DNA of 64,000 nt from Fremontodendron californicum (Eukaryota > Streptophyta > Magnoliopsida > Malvales > Malvaceae): the NCBI GenBank assembly GCA_030761205.1, contig JAULJL010000010.1:8837241-8901240 (forward strand), given 5' to 3'. How positions within the stretch are numbered: position 1 is the stretch's first letter; each line of letters begins with the position of its first letter. Below, piece by piece: positions 10,922 through 22,504 of the stretch. The notes beneath the pieces are model-generated. The model saw only the letters and a program-made list of their open reading frames with translations, made no database searches and was not told where the DNA came from. A program made the translations under genes and the position numbers.

Positions 10922-12346
10922 GCAAATGAAAATGTCATGAGATTAGGAATACAATTATGAATGTACATGCTCTATTCCTATGTGCATGAATAAACTGATG
11001 ATTAATGCATGAACATATACAGAGAAATTATGATGACTATGTATGCTATGGATGCAATCTAATGCCAGGTATATACAGATAATGACTGTGCATGTCATAA
11101 ACGTATCTTACAATGAATGACCATGCATGCTATGACTATAATATGATGTCAAAATGATACATGCAAAAATAAATGAATTAACACAAAGGTATATACAAAG
11201 AAATCAATGATTACACGAAATTGGTGGGACTATTCAAAAATCTCATTATGCAGGATTTGCCTCCATTTTTTTTTTTTTTGATTTTTTTTTTGATAAACCA
11301 ATCACATCACTTTCAAAAGAATTTCAGGGTGGATCTTACTATGGTACAATATGCAAATGCTCATGTGACACTACCGGTTTTATGAAATCATCAAATTCAA
11401 TTACCAACTGTTTATTGCAAAGAATGAGATCAATAATACAACCAAAAATGTACATGCTTTATTTACACATGCATGAAATGTGCCACATGCAAAAATGCTT
11501 GAAAAAAGATTTTTTTTTTTTTTAAAAAAAAAACAGCTAATGAACATCTGCCCCAGCAATATCTGCTTATTTAGGCATCACGATGCCTTCGAGGCGGAGT
11601 ATCACATTTATTACGGGCGATGTACGTACATCGTTGCCCGATCTACCACACTTATTCGGAGTGTAAAACAGGTAACAAAAAGTTTAGAAATGTCCCTCCA
11701 TGTGTTCCTATTTTCGGTATATCTAACGGAAATTCGGGATGGCTTCGCCTAGGTTCACTATATGAAGGTGAATCGGTTCTAAGGCCCCGAATTGTTCCTC
11801 ACTGTCGCCGGTGAAGGCTAGTAAGGCACCCCGATAAAAGCGGGTTCAATTCGTTAGAGTATATTTTCCTATGCCCGTACGGAGGATTATCACGAAGGCA
11901 TTAGGTACTTTATACTCCGAAAGTGTTTCACTAGCCCATACGGAGGATCAATCACGAAGGCTTAGTTACTTTACTTCCACTTAAAAGGACGGAACCCGGG
12001 TAGAGGATTCATGTTATGCAAATGCACGTGTAGTGTGTGTGGAGAAACAAAACAAACCTGTCACCACCTATTCTACAAACCTTATTCTAAATGTCCTAAC
12101 AATTAAAACATTCAAGAATAGTGTAACGCATTAACCGACAAGCAGTTATAATATTCAACCTTAAATAGCTAGAGAACAATAATAAAATGCATGCACATGA
12201 GTATGAACATATTTAAAAATATTTTATTATTTTCAAAATTCTCCTTATTAAAAAAAATATGGGAATTAAAATTAAATACCAATTAAACCAACAAAACCGA
12301 GACTTTGATAACACACGACTAATTTCTAGGCCTGACTCTCAATATA
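10922..12346 (-). other. Long 5' leader of the pol-less Tat element, with structured GC-richer block
   Basis: Non-coding leader between PBS and the first ORF. 11574-12000 is less AT-rich than its surroundings. It contains GGCATC/GATGCC (11573-11587), a perfect 16-bp palindrome centred at 11625, and two direct repeats of a CCCATACGGAGGAT...ACGAAGGC block (about 11874 and 11936). The remainder is AT-rich with GCATG words. A packaging or structural RNA role is possible but not shown. Confidence 0.5.
11618..11633. repeat. Perfect 16-bp palindrome in Tat leader
   Basis: CGATGTACGTACATCG reads the same on both strands and is flanked by GGG...CCC (11615-11638), which would extend the stem with one mismatch. 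As RNA it could be a kissing-loop or dimerisation hairpin of the packaged genome; this is inference. Confidence 0.6.
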
Positions 12347-12364
12347 TCCCCAGCGGAGTCGCCA
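12347..12364 (-). other. Primer-binding site, tRNA-Arg type
   Basis: On the minus strand the sequence is TGGCGACTCCGCTGGGGA. This complements the 3' end of plant tRNA-Arg (...TCCCCAGCGGAGTCG plus CCA), known as the primer of Ogre/Tat elements. It lies 3 bases from the LTR end at 12368. Confidence 0.85.
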
Positions 12365-13587
12365 AGCTGTCGCAACCTAAAAAAATAACGACGACGAGTC
12401 TCATCGCAAGACTTTATTATTCGTTAGGCGTGACATTAAAAAAAAAATCGAGGAAAAGTCGACTTAATTCCTCTAGAAAAATGAAGGTTTTGAAAATGAC
12501 CTTAAAAAAGACATGGAGTCGCCACCAATCTTTTTTAGCTAGGTGTGATCGGCCACCTATTAAAACCGGTTTTATAAAATATTTTAAAAATTAATTAAAA
12601 CATTTTAAAAACCAATTTCAAGTCTGCGTTTTAAACCAGAGAAATCAAAGAAGCGGGTTCGGGAGTCGGTTACGTGTGGGGAAGGATTAGCACCCCCACA
12701 ACGCCCGTATAAATCGGTACCTTATTAATCGTGTGTTATCTCAAGTCTCGGTAAAAAGTTGATTTTAAATTTAGTATTTCAAGTTAATTCCCAATTTAAA
12801 GAAAAATAATTTCATTTGTTTTATTGAAAATGATCCGGAATTTATAAATTCAAAATTTTCCTATATTCCCCAACAAACGTGGCAAAATATAGAAATTTTT
12901 ATTAGTTTTGGAAAGCTTTCCGAATCATTCTATTTTTTGAAAGAAAGATATTCCTTTATTAATGATAATTGATGATATTCCCTCCAGCAAACCCGGTAGA
13001 GAACTCATGAATTATTTTAACTCGGGAATATCTTTATATTTTTTTATTGAAAACCATTATCCTTTTTTGAAAACATTTAAAAGAAATTAATATGTATATG
13101 CATGACATAAATAAAATGACATAGTACAGTCTAAATAATATAATGCAACCTAAATGACATGACAAATATGAATGGTATGGCATATAATTTAAATGACATG
13201 GAATAAAATAATGCTATCATATAATATGCATGAAAATAAAAATGCAATGCATGAAATGTATTTTTTCCTTTAATTAAGGAAATCCGTATATCTAAAAAGA
13301 TATCCGGCTACCTTAGGAAAATATGTCAAATTAAATATTCTAAAACCAAAATACTTTGTGATTGTTTGAAAACAATTTTGAAAAGCTTGAATTATCAATA
13401 AAAACTGGGCTAAAAATTTTAAAATGGCTCTAATTTCCTAAGTTTAAAAAATCCGGACTTGACTACCCTTAACCCGGGACTTGAAAAACCATTTTTAGAA
13501 TTTGAAAAGGCTTAGAAACCATCCTAAGTCAGTAGCTAACCCTCATAATCAGCCCACTCTAAGTAAATTAACCAAAACAGAAAATTG

Positions 13588-14232
13588 GTTTTTCTTTAAA
13601 TTCAATTCTGACTCCACTGTCCAGTTTTAATACACGATTTTTTACCCTATTTTTAAAAATTCCAAAAATTCTAAAAACAATACTGGAGACTCAGGACATA
13701 TAACACTATACGAGAACAAATCGACTTAATTTTTTGATCAAAGATGAATTCCCAGAAAAACCAGAGATGTACGAGTTTTTGGAGGAGAAAAAACTGCTTT
13801 GTTTTTCTTTAAATTCAATTCTGACTCCACTGTCCAGTTTTAATCCACGATTTTTATCCTATTTTTAAAAATTCCAAAAATTCTAAAACAAATACTGGAG
13901 ACTCAAGACATGTAAAACTACACGAAAACAAATCGGCTTAATTTTCTGATCAAAGATGAATTCCCAGAAAAATCATAGATGTACGAGTTTTTGGAGGAGA
14001 AAAAAAACTGCTTTGTTTTTTCTTTAAATTCAATTCTGACTCCACTGTCCAGTTTTAATCCACGATTTTTTACCCAATTTTTAAAACTTCCAAAAATTCT
14101 AAAAAAAATACTGGAGACTCAGGACATGTAAAACTACATGAAAACAAATCGGCTTAATTTTCTGATCAAAGATGAATTCCCAGAAAAATCATAGATGTAC
14201 GAGTTTTTGGAGGAGAAAAAAAACTGCTTTGC
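13588..14232 (-). repeat. Three tandem copies of a ~214-bp unit inside the Tat LTR
   Basis: Copies start near 13588, 13802 and 14017. Each runs from TTTTTCTTTAAATTCAATTC to GGAGGAGAAAAAACTGCTTTG. They are highly similar, with mostly single-base and A-run differences, so the triplication is recent relative to LTR divergence. Confidence 0.85.
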
Positions 14233-15779
14233 CAACACATTTTTGCTTTTGATAAAATCATTTAAAAACCAAAGTAAAAATATTTGAAACTCATAAAATG
14301 ACTTGAAAGCAGTAGCTAGGACTCTTTGAAAGTTAGATAAAAATTGGCTAAATAAAAAAAATCACAAAGGTAGAGTAATCAATTTGACAAACTTAATTTT
14401 CCACAAGTGTGCTCAAGAGAGCATGATCTTGAACCATTAATTGGCTCAAGTCATTATTCAAGTGGCATGAACATGAAATGCATGAAACAATACAGCAAAC
14501 ATAATGCATGAAATGCATGGATCTAAACCTAAATGTAAGGAAAATGCATGACACAAATAATATGGCCTAGACCTAACATGAACTTGCATGGCATTTAATG
14601 TAACCTAGACCTAAGACATGCATGGCATTTTCACAAACACAAGGCATGCTTAATTCAAAAATCCAACCAAATATCATGCAAATGCAAAAACCTAACAACT
14701 AGCATGACAAAAATACAACACACAATGCAAAACACATGGAGTAGCCAAATGGCCCCAAGCTTCAACAAGCATGGCATTTTCACAAACACTTGGTATGCTA
14801 GCATGAAAAACTAAGTCATAACACAAAAATCACACAAGCATTTTCACAAACACCTAATATACTAAATCTAAAACATGCTGAAATTTAAACAACATAAAAA
14901 CAGAAAATTAAAAATGCAAAAACATGATATCTAAGACATAAATGGCAATAAACAAAGCAACCAAATTAAATATAACTTAAGAACATGAAATAACATAATA
15001 TTTAAAACATCAAAAATAAAGAAAATAGCATAAACAATATGGTAAAATGAATCAAAAACAACAACTTAAAATAAATAATGTAGGCCATTTGGCCATGGTG
15101 AGTTTATTGTAAAAACAAAATGTAAAAAAAATATACTTAAGAAAGGAAATGAAGGAAGAACAAGAAACATTATTTTAAAATGAAAACTCACCAAGTAGAG
15201 ATTAAAATAGCAAAAAATAAGAATAGAAAATGAAAGTGCAAGAGTTGGTGCTCAAGAGCAACCTCAAGAAGCTAATATTTCAAGCTTTTCTCTTCAAACT
15301 TTCCTTTTTTTCTAAACTTTTCTTTTTTTGCTCTCAACCAAGAAGATAAAAAACTAAGAAAAACTAAGAGAAATCAACCAAAATGGAAAAGAAAAAACAA
15401 AATCTGCCTCCTCCCTTAGGGCTGGCAGAAAATGATGCTTATATGGACTCCAAGATGTTGTCATTTTTGTGTAACCTAATTTCTATCAAATGGCCAATAA
15501 TTCAAGATGAAAAGTCATGAAATTACCACCCTTAGATTAGCATCTCAGCCCTCTCAAATTATAGCTGTCCAAGAAAAATGTTGACATCTTTTTTCCAGCC
15601 CAACTCTGATTTTTTGAAGGGCCCAAAAAGCCATTTTCGGTTCCTTGGGTGAAATGACCATTTTGCCCTCCCGGATGCAAAATAAATATCAAACGGGCTC
15701 CAAATTCAATTTTTCATTTTTTAATACTTCCAAAATAATAAAATATTGAGTTCTGGAAGTTTTCAAAATTATCCGAGTC

Positions 15780-16270
15780 CGTTTGCTATTTATTTGGATT
15801 TTTTTCTTCCCAAAATGTCCTTTTATGCCCCTACTTTTTACCATTTTTTAAACGAGCTCCAAATCAAGATTTTTCTTCACCAATCTCTTCAAAATAATTA
15901 AAAAGTGTGATCTGGAAGTTTTCGTAATTTTTGGAGCTCATTTGGTATTTTTTCGGGATTTATCGGCTTGAATTACTGCATAGGAAGCTCGGGATTTAGC
16001 CATTTTGCAAATGAACTCGGAATCAAGATTTTCTTTCGCCAATCTCTTCCAAATAATTTAAAAATGAGATTTACCAAATTTCATAATTTTTGGAGTCCAT
16101 TTGCTATTTTTTCGGGATTTATCTTTTTGAATTACTACATAAGAAGCCCGGGATTTGGCCATTTTGCAAACGAACTCGGAATCAAGATTTTCTTTTACCA
16201 ATCTCTTTCAAATGATTTAAGAATGATATTGACAAATTTTCCATAATTTTCGGAGTCCATTTGCTATTTT
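15780..16270 (-). repeat. ~157-bp tandem repeats in the U3 part of the Tat LTR
   Basis: Successive copies of a GGAG(C/T)C(C/A)ATTTG(C/G)TATTTTT block start near 15940, 16097 and 16252, with a more diverged one near 15775. The same unit and period occur in the other Tat LTR at 17674-18330, so the array predates the split of the two elements. Confidence 0.7.
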
Positions 16271-16747
16271 TCCCAAAATTTTCCAATTTTACCCTTTAAC
16301 CTCCGTAACCCGGTTTTGCTCAAAACAAGTCCGATTTTCAGATTTTCTTCAATCTGAGCCTTGGGCCATCCTTTTTAATCATTCCTCATCCATTGGGGGC
16401 TTTGGTCTTACCAAGTCGGGCCATTTCTGTGATTCTTCCCGATTTCACGAAATCCACTAAAAACCCTAATTCTCGGTTTTCTCCCGGATTGACTTTTCTT
16501 TCGGTTTTTCTTGCAAGTGACTTCTCCATTACCCGTAGTCAGTGCTTATCTTTCATTTGGAACCTTCAATTTCGACCAGTTTGATCGTTTAAGCACTTTT
16601 CCCCAAATTTCTCGGATTAGGGTTTCTTTTCTACTGAATCTCCAAATCCCAACTTCCGAACTCCATATCTTTCAATGTAGACCTCGGATTATCAAAATTC
16701 TTTCTCCATTTTTCAATTGAACTTAAAATCTTGATTTTGAAAGTGGG

Positions 16748-16814
16748 TTGACTTTTTCAGTAGTTGACTTTCTGGGGTTGACTTTTTCGGGGTTGACTTT
16801 TTTCAAGTTTGACT
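16748..16814. promoter_or_regulatory. Cluster of five W-box (TTGACT) motifs in Tat LTR U3
   Basis: TTGACT occurs at 16748, 16764, 16778, 16793 and 16809, spaced 14-16 bases apart, about 135-200 bases inside the LTR 5' end. TTGAC[C/T] is the core site of WRKY transcription factors. A matching cluster sits at the same LTR position at 18649-18739. Confidence 0.6.
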
Positions 16815-17673
16815 TTTTATGCTCGCCCTCTTAAACTAAGTCTCGGAGTACCACCTGCAGGATGAAAACAGTCTTTTTATACTCGGAAACATCAATATGG
16901 GAAGAAAGCATACCTGTTTAGTGGCCCGGACAAAATTAGGTGTCTACAGCCTATTCTTTTCAAATGACCAGCCTCTTAAGGAAAAAATAAAACATTCCCT
17001 CCCCTCTCTCATGCTTGGCCGGTTGACCTCCCATTCCTTAGATGGATTGCCCTCATTTTTTCATCAATTCTAGCCTTTAGATTAGGATCTTTTCATGACA
17101 ACCTAGAAATATCATCTTGCAAATAGATCTTAACCCTTGAAATGTGTACTCAGCCTTTATAAAGAGCCTAGGCCATTGGATGAAACAATGCACCCCTTTA
17201 TGCTCCCCCCTGAGCCGAACGCATGCTTCTCCCTTGGATGAATTATGCTCATTTTTTTTCAACAATTTTGGCCCTTGGATGAAGTTATTTTGATGACAAA
17301 TAAAAATGTCATCTTGGCCATTTAAGGGTGTACTCATCTTTTCTTCAATGCACCTAGGCCATTGGATGAAGGGAGGACCATTTGCAAGGTGTTAAATATG
17401 GCATTTTTAGCTTGATAGTGACTAGTGAATTAAATTGATCAAGCTTTTCTCCACTCCTTTATGCTGGCCGGCCAAGGCATGGGATGTTCAAAAATTTTCT
17501 CCATATTTCACATTTTTCTTAATTGCAAAATACCCATTTTTGGTTTTTTTGGTAAAATTACCTATTTGCCCCCCGGGCTTAATTTAATTGCAAATGGACC
17601 AATTTCGGATTTGTTTTTTATAACTTATCCCATTCAATGTAAAACTTGATTCTGAAGGTTTTCAAATTTGTTT

Positions 17674-18330
17674 GAGCTCATTTGCTATTTTTTCGGATTT
17701 ATCTCTGAAATTTTGATGTAGTGCCTCCCAAATTTAGCCCTTTTGAAATGAGCTCTGATTCCGGATTTTTCTTCACCAATGCTTTCCAAAAATTATGAAA
17801 CTCAGATCTGGAAGTCTTCATAATTTTTTGAGCTCGTTTGCTATTTCTTCCAGAATTTTTTTTTCGAATTTCGATTTAGTGCACCCGAAATTCACCTTTT
17901 TCATTTGAACTCCGCTTCTGGATTTTTCTTCACCAATCTCTTCCAAAAATTATGAAACTCAGATCTAGAAGTTTTCATGATTTTCTGAGCTCGTTTGCTA
18001 TTTTTCCCGGAATTATCTTTGCGAATTTCCGGTTAGTGCACCCGAACTTTGCCATTTTTCAAATGAGCTCCGATTCCAGATTTTTCTTCACCAATATCTT
18101 CCAAAAATTATGAAACTCAGATCTGGAAGTGTTATCTAGAAGTTTTTTAATGATTTTTCGAGCTCGTTTGCTATTTTTCCCAGAATTATCTTTGCGAATT
18201 TTCGGTTAGTGCACCCGAACTTTGCCATTTTCAAATGAGCTCCGATTCCAGATTTTTCTTCACCAATATCTTCCAAAAATTATGAAACTCAGATCTGGAA
18301 GTGTTCATAATTTTCAGAGCTCGTTTGCTA
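17674..18330 (-). repeat. ~157-bp tandem repeats in the Tat 3' LTR
   Basis: GAGCTC(A/G)TTTGCTATTT recurs at 17674, 17830, 17987, 18160 and 18317, giving four full units; one is lengthened to ~173 bp by a short internal duplication. It is homologous to the array at 15780-16270. Confidence 0.8.
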
Positions 18331-18648
18331 TTTTTCCCGAATTTTTTTTGGGATTTTTCGCATTTCCCTTTAACCTCCGAAACCTTGGTTTTGCTCAAAA
18401 CGGGTCTGATTTCCAGATTTTCTTTTTCTACTCCCTCCGTTTTATATTGAATTTGAGTTGATCCGAAAATGCCCAATTTTTGCGATCAAATTCACCCCCG
18501 ATTTAGTTTTCCCCAAATTTGCCGAATTAGATCTCCCTCTACATTGAATTTCCACAACCCATCTTCCGAACTTCATATCTTTCGTTGTAGATCTCGGATT
18601 GTCAAAATTATTTCTCCATTGTTCAATTCCCCACTTTGAATCTTGATT

Positions 18649-18739
18649 TTGACTGAGAGTTGACATTTTCAGGGGTTGACTTTTCGAAGTTGACTTTTTA
18701 ATGTTGACTATTTCGAAGTTGACTTTTTCAAGATTGACT
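18649..18739. promoter_or_regulatory. Cluster of six W-box (TTGACT) motifs in Tat 3' LTR
   Basis: TTGACT occurs at 18649, 18676, 18690, 18704, 18719 and 18734, plus TTGACA at 18660. Spacing is ~14-15 bases and the position is ~135-225 bases from the LTR start, matching the cluster at 16748-16814. Confidence 0.6.
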
Positions 18740-18872
18740 TTTCATGCTGAACTCCAAATCACAAGTCTTAGAGGACCATCTGCAAGATGAGAAGAGATTT
18801 TCTACATTCTAAAAAAGTACAAGGAAGAATTTACCTGGTTTATGTAGGCCCAGACAAAATTAGGTGTCTACA

Positions 18873-18885
18873 GCTGCCCCTCTTT
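18873..18885 (-). other. Polypurine tract of the decayed Tat element
   Basis: On the minus strand AAAGAGGGGCAGC directly precedes the LTR start TGTAGACACC, the arrangement expected at the 3' LTR of Tat/Ogre elements. Confidence 0.85.
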
Positions 18886-19129
18886 GGCTATTGCTGAGAA
18901 TCAGGAATCAAGCAATGATAAACAGACAATAATTTTGTTCGGTTAGGGAAATCACATGTAAGGCAAGAGAGTTTGCGTTATTCCTTATTTCCATTTATTT
19001 CATCATTTTCATTTTTTCTTTATTTTCCCCGAAAAAAACCTGTAAATAGAAGATTTTGTCCTTAAATTAAGTTCCCTGACTAATCAAGGCTCGACCCGTC
19101 TTAAGGAAACGAGTTCGATTTACAAGAGA

Positions 19130-20335
19130 AGAAAATACCTCGACTGTGGTCTTGGGGCCTTATCTTGTCTTGGTGTCAGTTGTGTTGGGTTTAAACGGGA
19201 AATACCTCGACGGTGGGCTCGGGGCTCAACTCATTTGAGAAGCAGAACGAGTTCGATATAAAAACAAAAGGAATGCTTTAACGTCAATCCTGGGTTCGAT
19301 CATTTAGAAAATAAGATCAATTTGAAAACGAAAATACCTCGACGGTGGTCTCGGGGCTCGACTTATTTGAGAAGCAGAACGGTTCGATTTTAAAACAAAA
19401 TGAATACCTTAATGTCAATCCTGGGTTCGACTCATTTAGAAAATAAGTTCGATTCAAAAAGGAAAATACCTCAACGGTGGTCTCGGGGCTCGACTCATTT
19501 GAGAAGCAGAACGAGTTTGATTTAAAAACAAAATACCTCGACGATGGTCTCGGGGTTCGACTCATTTGAGAAACAGAACAAGTTCGATTTTAAAACAAAA
19601 TACCTCGACGATGGTCTCGAGGCTTCCACTCATTTGAGAAGCAGAACAAGTTCAATTTTAAAACAAAATACCTTGAAAGTGGTATCGGGGCTCGACTCCT
19701 TTGAGAAGCAGAACGAGTTCGATTTAAAACCAAAAGGAATGCCTTAACATCAATCCTGGGTTCGACTCATTTAGAAAAATAAGTTCGGTTTGAAAAGGAA
19801 AATACCTCGACGGTGGTCTCGGGGCTCGACTCATTTGAGAAGAAGAACGAGTTCGATTTAAAAACAAAAGACCTCAACGGTGGTCTCGGGATTCGACTCA
19901 TTTGAGAAGCAGAACGAGTTCGATTTAAAAATAAAATACCTCGACGGTGGTCTCGGGGTTCAACTCATTTGAGAAGCAGAACGAGTTCGATTTTAAAACA
20001 AAATACCTCGACGGTAGTCTCAGAGTTTGACTCATTTGAGAAGCAGAACGAGTTCGATTTTAAAACAAAATACATCGACAGTGGTCTCGGGGCTCGACCC
20101 ATTTGAGAAGCAGAACAAGTTTGACTTAAAAACAAAAGAAATGCCTTAACGTCAATCCTGGGTTTGACTCATTTAGAAAATAAGTTCGATTTGAAAAGGA
20201 AAATACCTCGACGGTGGTCTCGAAGCTCGACTCATTTGAGAAGCAGAACGAGTTCGATTTTAAAGCAAAATATCTCGACTGTGGTCTCGGGGTTCGACTC
20301 ATTTAAGAAGCAGACCGAGTTCTATTTGGGATAGC
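19130..20335 (-). repeat. Higher-order tandem array in the Tat 3' region (~65-bp units)
   Basis: Unit A (~65 bp: TACCTCGACGGTGGTCTCGG, then CTCATTTGAGAAGCAGAACG) appears well over ten times. A related unit B (GCCTTAACGTCAATCCTGGG, then CATTTAGAAAATAAGTTCG) is interspersed near 19270, 19403, 19740 and 20130. The array is rich in TCGA. It lies between coding region and polypurine tract, where Ogre/Tat elements commonly carry hypervariable tandem repeats. Confidence 0.9.
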
Positions 20336-20979
20336 AAAATTTCCACGATTCCTGTAATGTTAGCCGAATGCAGTGATGAAAAAGGCATGTTTTGCAAATG
20401 CTTGTAGGATGTATGTTCCCTAAGGATGAATGCAATCAAATGATTGTGTCATGATTTGTAATCTATGATTTCTTTGAGGTTCACGGACTGTCTGACTTCA
20501 TGACGGAGTTTTCAGCTTTTCACTGATGCCCCACTTGAGGAGCCTTCAATCAAGATAAATTGTCAAAAAGTCCCAGTTTATGACTTCACTGAAATTCACC
20601 AATTTTCTGACTTCATGATAGAGTCTTCAACACATTTGCTTTTTACCTCTACTTAGTGAATTTTCCCATCATGATGTGCTGTTGTGTTTCCAAATTTTAG
20701 TGGTCTCCAAACCTCTTCTAAAATTTAAATCTACTTCTTAGTAATACACTGAAATCTTTTTGTTTACAGATTTTTTTATGTTTATTAATCATCATTCAAT
20801 TTGATAACACTCGAGATGCATCACAACATGTATGAAAGATGGTATGAAACAGCCAAATGCCCTGAAATGGCCAACTTGAGTTTATTGCAAAAAAGGTTTA
20901 GATAACAAAGATGAATATCGAGGATTAAAAGGAAGACGCAAAGGAGAAGATATAGATTCCCTAGACGCAGAATATCCTG
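20336..20979 (-). other. 3' non-coding region of the decayed Tat element (distal part)
   Basis: AT-rich sequence continuing, across the Athila insertion, into 32182. It contains two similar TGACTTCA...GA(T/C)(G/A)GAGT(T/C)TTCA blocks (about 20490 and 20610). No coding sequence is visible. Confidence 0.5.
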
Positions 20980-20984
20980 GACCC
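20980..20984. repeat. Target-site duplication GACCC (left copy)
   Basis: GACCC immediately precedes the LTR terminus TGATGG at 20985 and is repeated at 32177-32181 after the other terminus. A 5-bp duplication is normal for Ty3/gypsy integration. Confidence 0.9.
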
Positions 20985-22490
20985 TGATGGAGACTCAATT
21001 AAGAGTTGTAAACCCAAGTGCAGGTTATGTTCAAGTAATAAATTCTCGGGTGTCTGAGGTCGAACCACAGGGAAGCGTATTAGTAAGTATAAGTTTATAA
21101 ATATATAAGAAAAAGAAAGTAAACAAGATATTAGGGAATCAACAACAAAACAAGATAAACAAGATATTAGAGAACAAAATAAACAAAATAACATAAAAGA
21201 AATTAAACAAGATATAAAAAAACAATAAGAAAAGATGTTGAGGTTAGAGAATCCACTCTTGGTGTTATGCTAAGATTAATCTTGTTTTATTACACAATTG
21301 GAATTCACACATAAGGGAGGTTCCAATCGGAAGGTTTAGCAATTCAGTCCAAATTGTCCAACGTCCATAGCATATGATATTATGTTCATTTGGTGTCCTC
21401 AAAACTCATAAAAAGAGTCCAAGATTCCTTATGCCAAGGTATATGTCTACAACAAATCAAGGTTATGAAACCAAGCATTTACTGTGCCATTTTCATTGTC
21501 AATAATGAATCAAGATCCCTACTTTGCAAGTATGATTTTAAACCAAAAGAAAATATTATCTATACTAGTGTTTATAAATGATGATTCATTTTAGCTCATG
21601 TTTAAGAGACTAACCTTAGCATTTACCAAAAGCTTCACCTCATCACCTCAACAATATGATTAGCAACATATACTAGATATGAATAAAATGAAAAGAAATG
21701 TAAGAAGCATAAGTAAATAAAGAAAAAGAAAACTAGAGAAAGGAAAGAAGAAGAAAACTTAGAGAATTTTATTACAATGGCTAATATCCTACCAATGTAT
21801 AATAATACTCTTACAATCATCCAAGGCCCTCTATTTATACACATTTTGGAGAGCTAAATGACAAGAGACAAGCTTTATAAATTTCAAAGGTAGGTATAAT
21901 AGGTGGGTGCATTTTTCTAACAATTTTCATCATATTGTATGACAATTCTGATCAGCCAGCTTGATGGTTGATTTTGTCAATGTTGGAGGCTTGATCAAAT
22001 TGCCTTCTAGAAAAATATTCCCCTATCAGTTTGTGATCCATAGCCGTTGGAATCAGCTCATTTTCTCATGTGGATCAGAAGATATGGTCAAAATACCAAA
22101 ACTGGTCAGAACAGACGGCATTGCACATCAGCCAACTTGATACCACATTTCGCTAGGGAAAACGACTCCGTTTCAAGAAGTGTAAAGCATGAAAAAGATA
22201 GATATGCCTCTTAACTTTGCACTGTAAATTTTCAGCCTTACTGCTTCAGTGAAACTCCAGATATAGCTGATATGGCAAAAGGTGTCGGGACTGGAACTGA
22301 ACTGGATTTGCCCTTAATTCTTGATTGAACCTAGTAATCTGAAATCACTCAAAGAAACTCGTGAAAAACACCAAATTACATAAAAATATAAAAGATCATA
22401 AACACAATTAGACTAAGCAATAATAACTCGTATTTGACACAAAACAATAATAAAACATAACTAAAAACTATATAATTATACGAGTTATCA
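20985..22490 (-). repeat. 3' LTR of the complete Athila-like element (1506 bp)
   Basis: On the minus strand it starts TGATAACTCG at 22490 and ends GTCTCCATCA at 20985. It is nearly identical to 30674-32176. Differences include a 10-bp AAACAAAATA-type duplication near 21185 and absence of a 5-bp CTGAT near 21995. Confidence 0.93.
21832..21839 (-). promoter_or_regulatory. TATA box in the Athila-like 3' LTR
   Basis: TATAAATA on the minus strand, in the same conserved block as 31512-31519 and 2704-2711. Being in the 3' LTR it could drive transcription of sequence to the left. Confidence 0.5.
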
Positions 22491-22504
22491 CACCCCCACA
22501 CTTA
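22491..22504 (-). other. Polypurine tract of the complete Athila-like element
   Basis: On the minus strand TAAGTGTGGGGGTG abuts the 3' LTR start. It is preceded by the AGCAACAATCTAAG context also seen before 1863. Confidence 0.85.

Larger units (their letters stand above)
3902..16948 (-). mobile_element. Tat/Ogre-like Ty3/gypsy element lacking pol (TR-GAG-like), 5' LTR to 3' repeat array
   Basis: Read on the minus strand the order is 5' LTR (16948-12368), tRNA-Arg PBS (12364-12347), leader, a 316-aa ORF (10921-9971), gag (9139-7685), long non-coding 3' region, and tandem array (4876-3902). The 3' LTR is not in the window because the plus-strand Athila-like element interrupts the array at 3901/3902. 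No protease, reverse transcriptase or integrase was found between gag and the 3' region. The sequence 6140-6890 aligns with 32480-33160, which follows integrase in the sister element. The outer end of the LTR interrupts the 3' LTR of that sister element: 16949 onward matches 43850 onward. Confidence 0.8.
12368..16948 (-). repeat. 5' LTR of the pol-less Tat/Ogre-like element (about 4.6 kb)
   Basis: On the minus strand it begins TGTAGACACCTAATTTTGTCC at 16948 and ends GGTTGCGACA at 12368, next to the PBS. Both termini and the large size fit Ogre/Tat LTRs. A block around 12510-12730 (GGAGTCGCCACCAATCTTTTT, then GGAAGGATTAGCACCCCCAC) is shared with the LTRs at 41060-41250 and, inverted, at 46310-46520. 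It contains two internal tandem arrays and a W-box cluster. No useful ORF was found; the short open frames are chance. Confidence 0.85.
16949..18872 (-). repeat. 3' LTR of the decayed Tat element (U3-proximal part)
   Basis: It begins TGTAGACACCTAATTTTGTC at 18872, directly after the polypurine tract. 16949-17760 matches 43850-44660 of this element's own 5' LTR. It stops abruptly at 16948, where the TGTAGACACC terminus of another Tat LTR starts, so the rest was displaced by that insertion and should lie left of the window. Confidence 0.8.

Noticed and set aside
10482..10929. Plus-strand frames opposite the 316-aa ORF
   Set aside because: Antisense shadows of a proline-rich coding region.
15968..18476. 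Several 60-90-aa frames in the Tat LTRs
   Set aside because: They arise from the 157-bp LTR repeats and are not conserved between units.
19130..20335. Regular ~65-bp repeats resembling a CRISPR array
   Set aside because: Repeats are contiguous without unique spacers, there are no cas genes, and the context is a plant retrotransposon 3' region.
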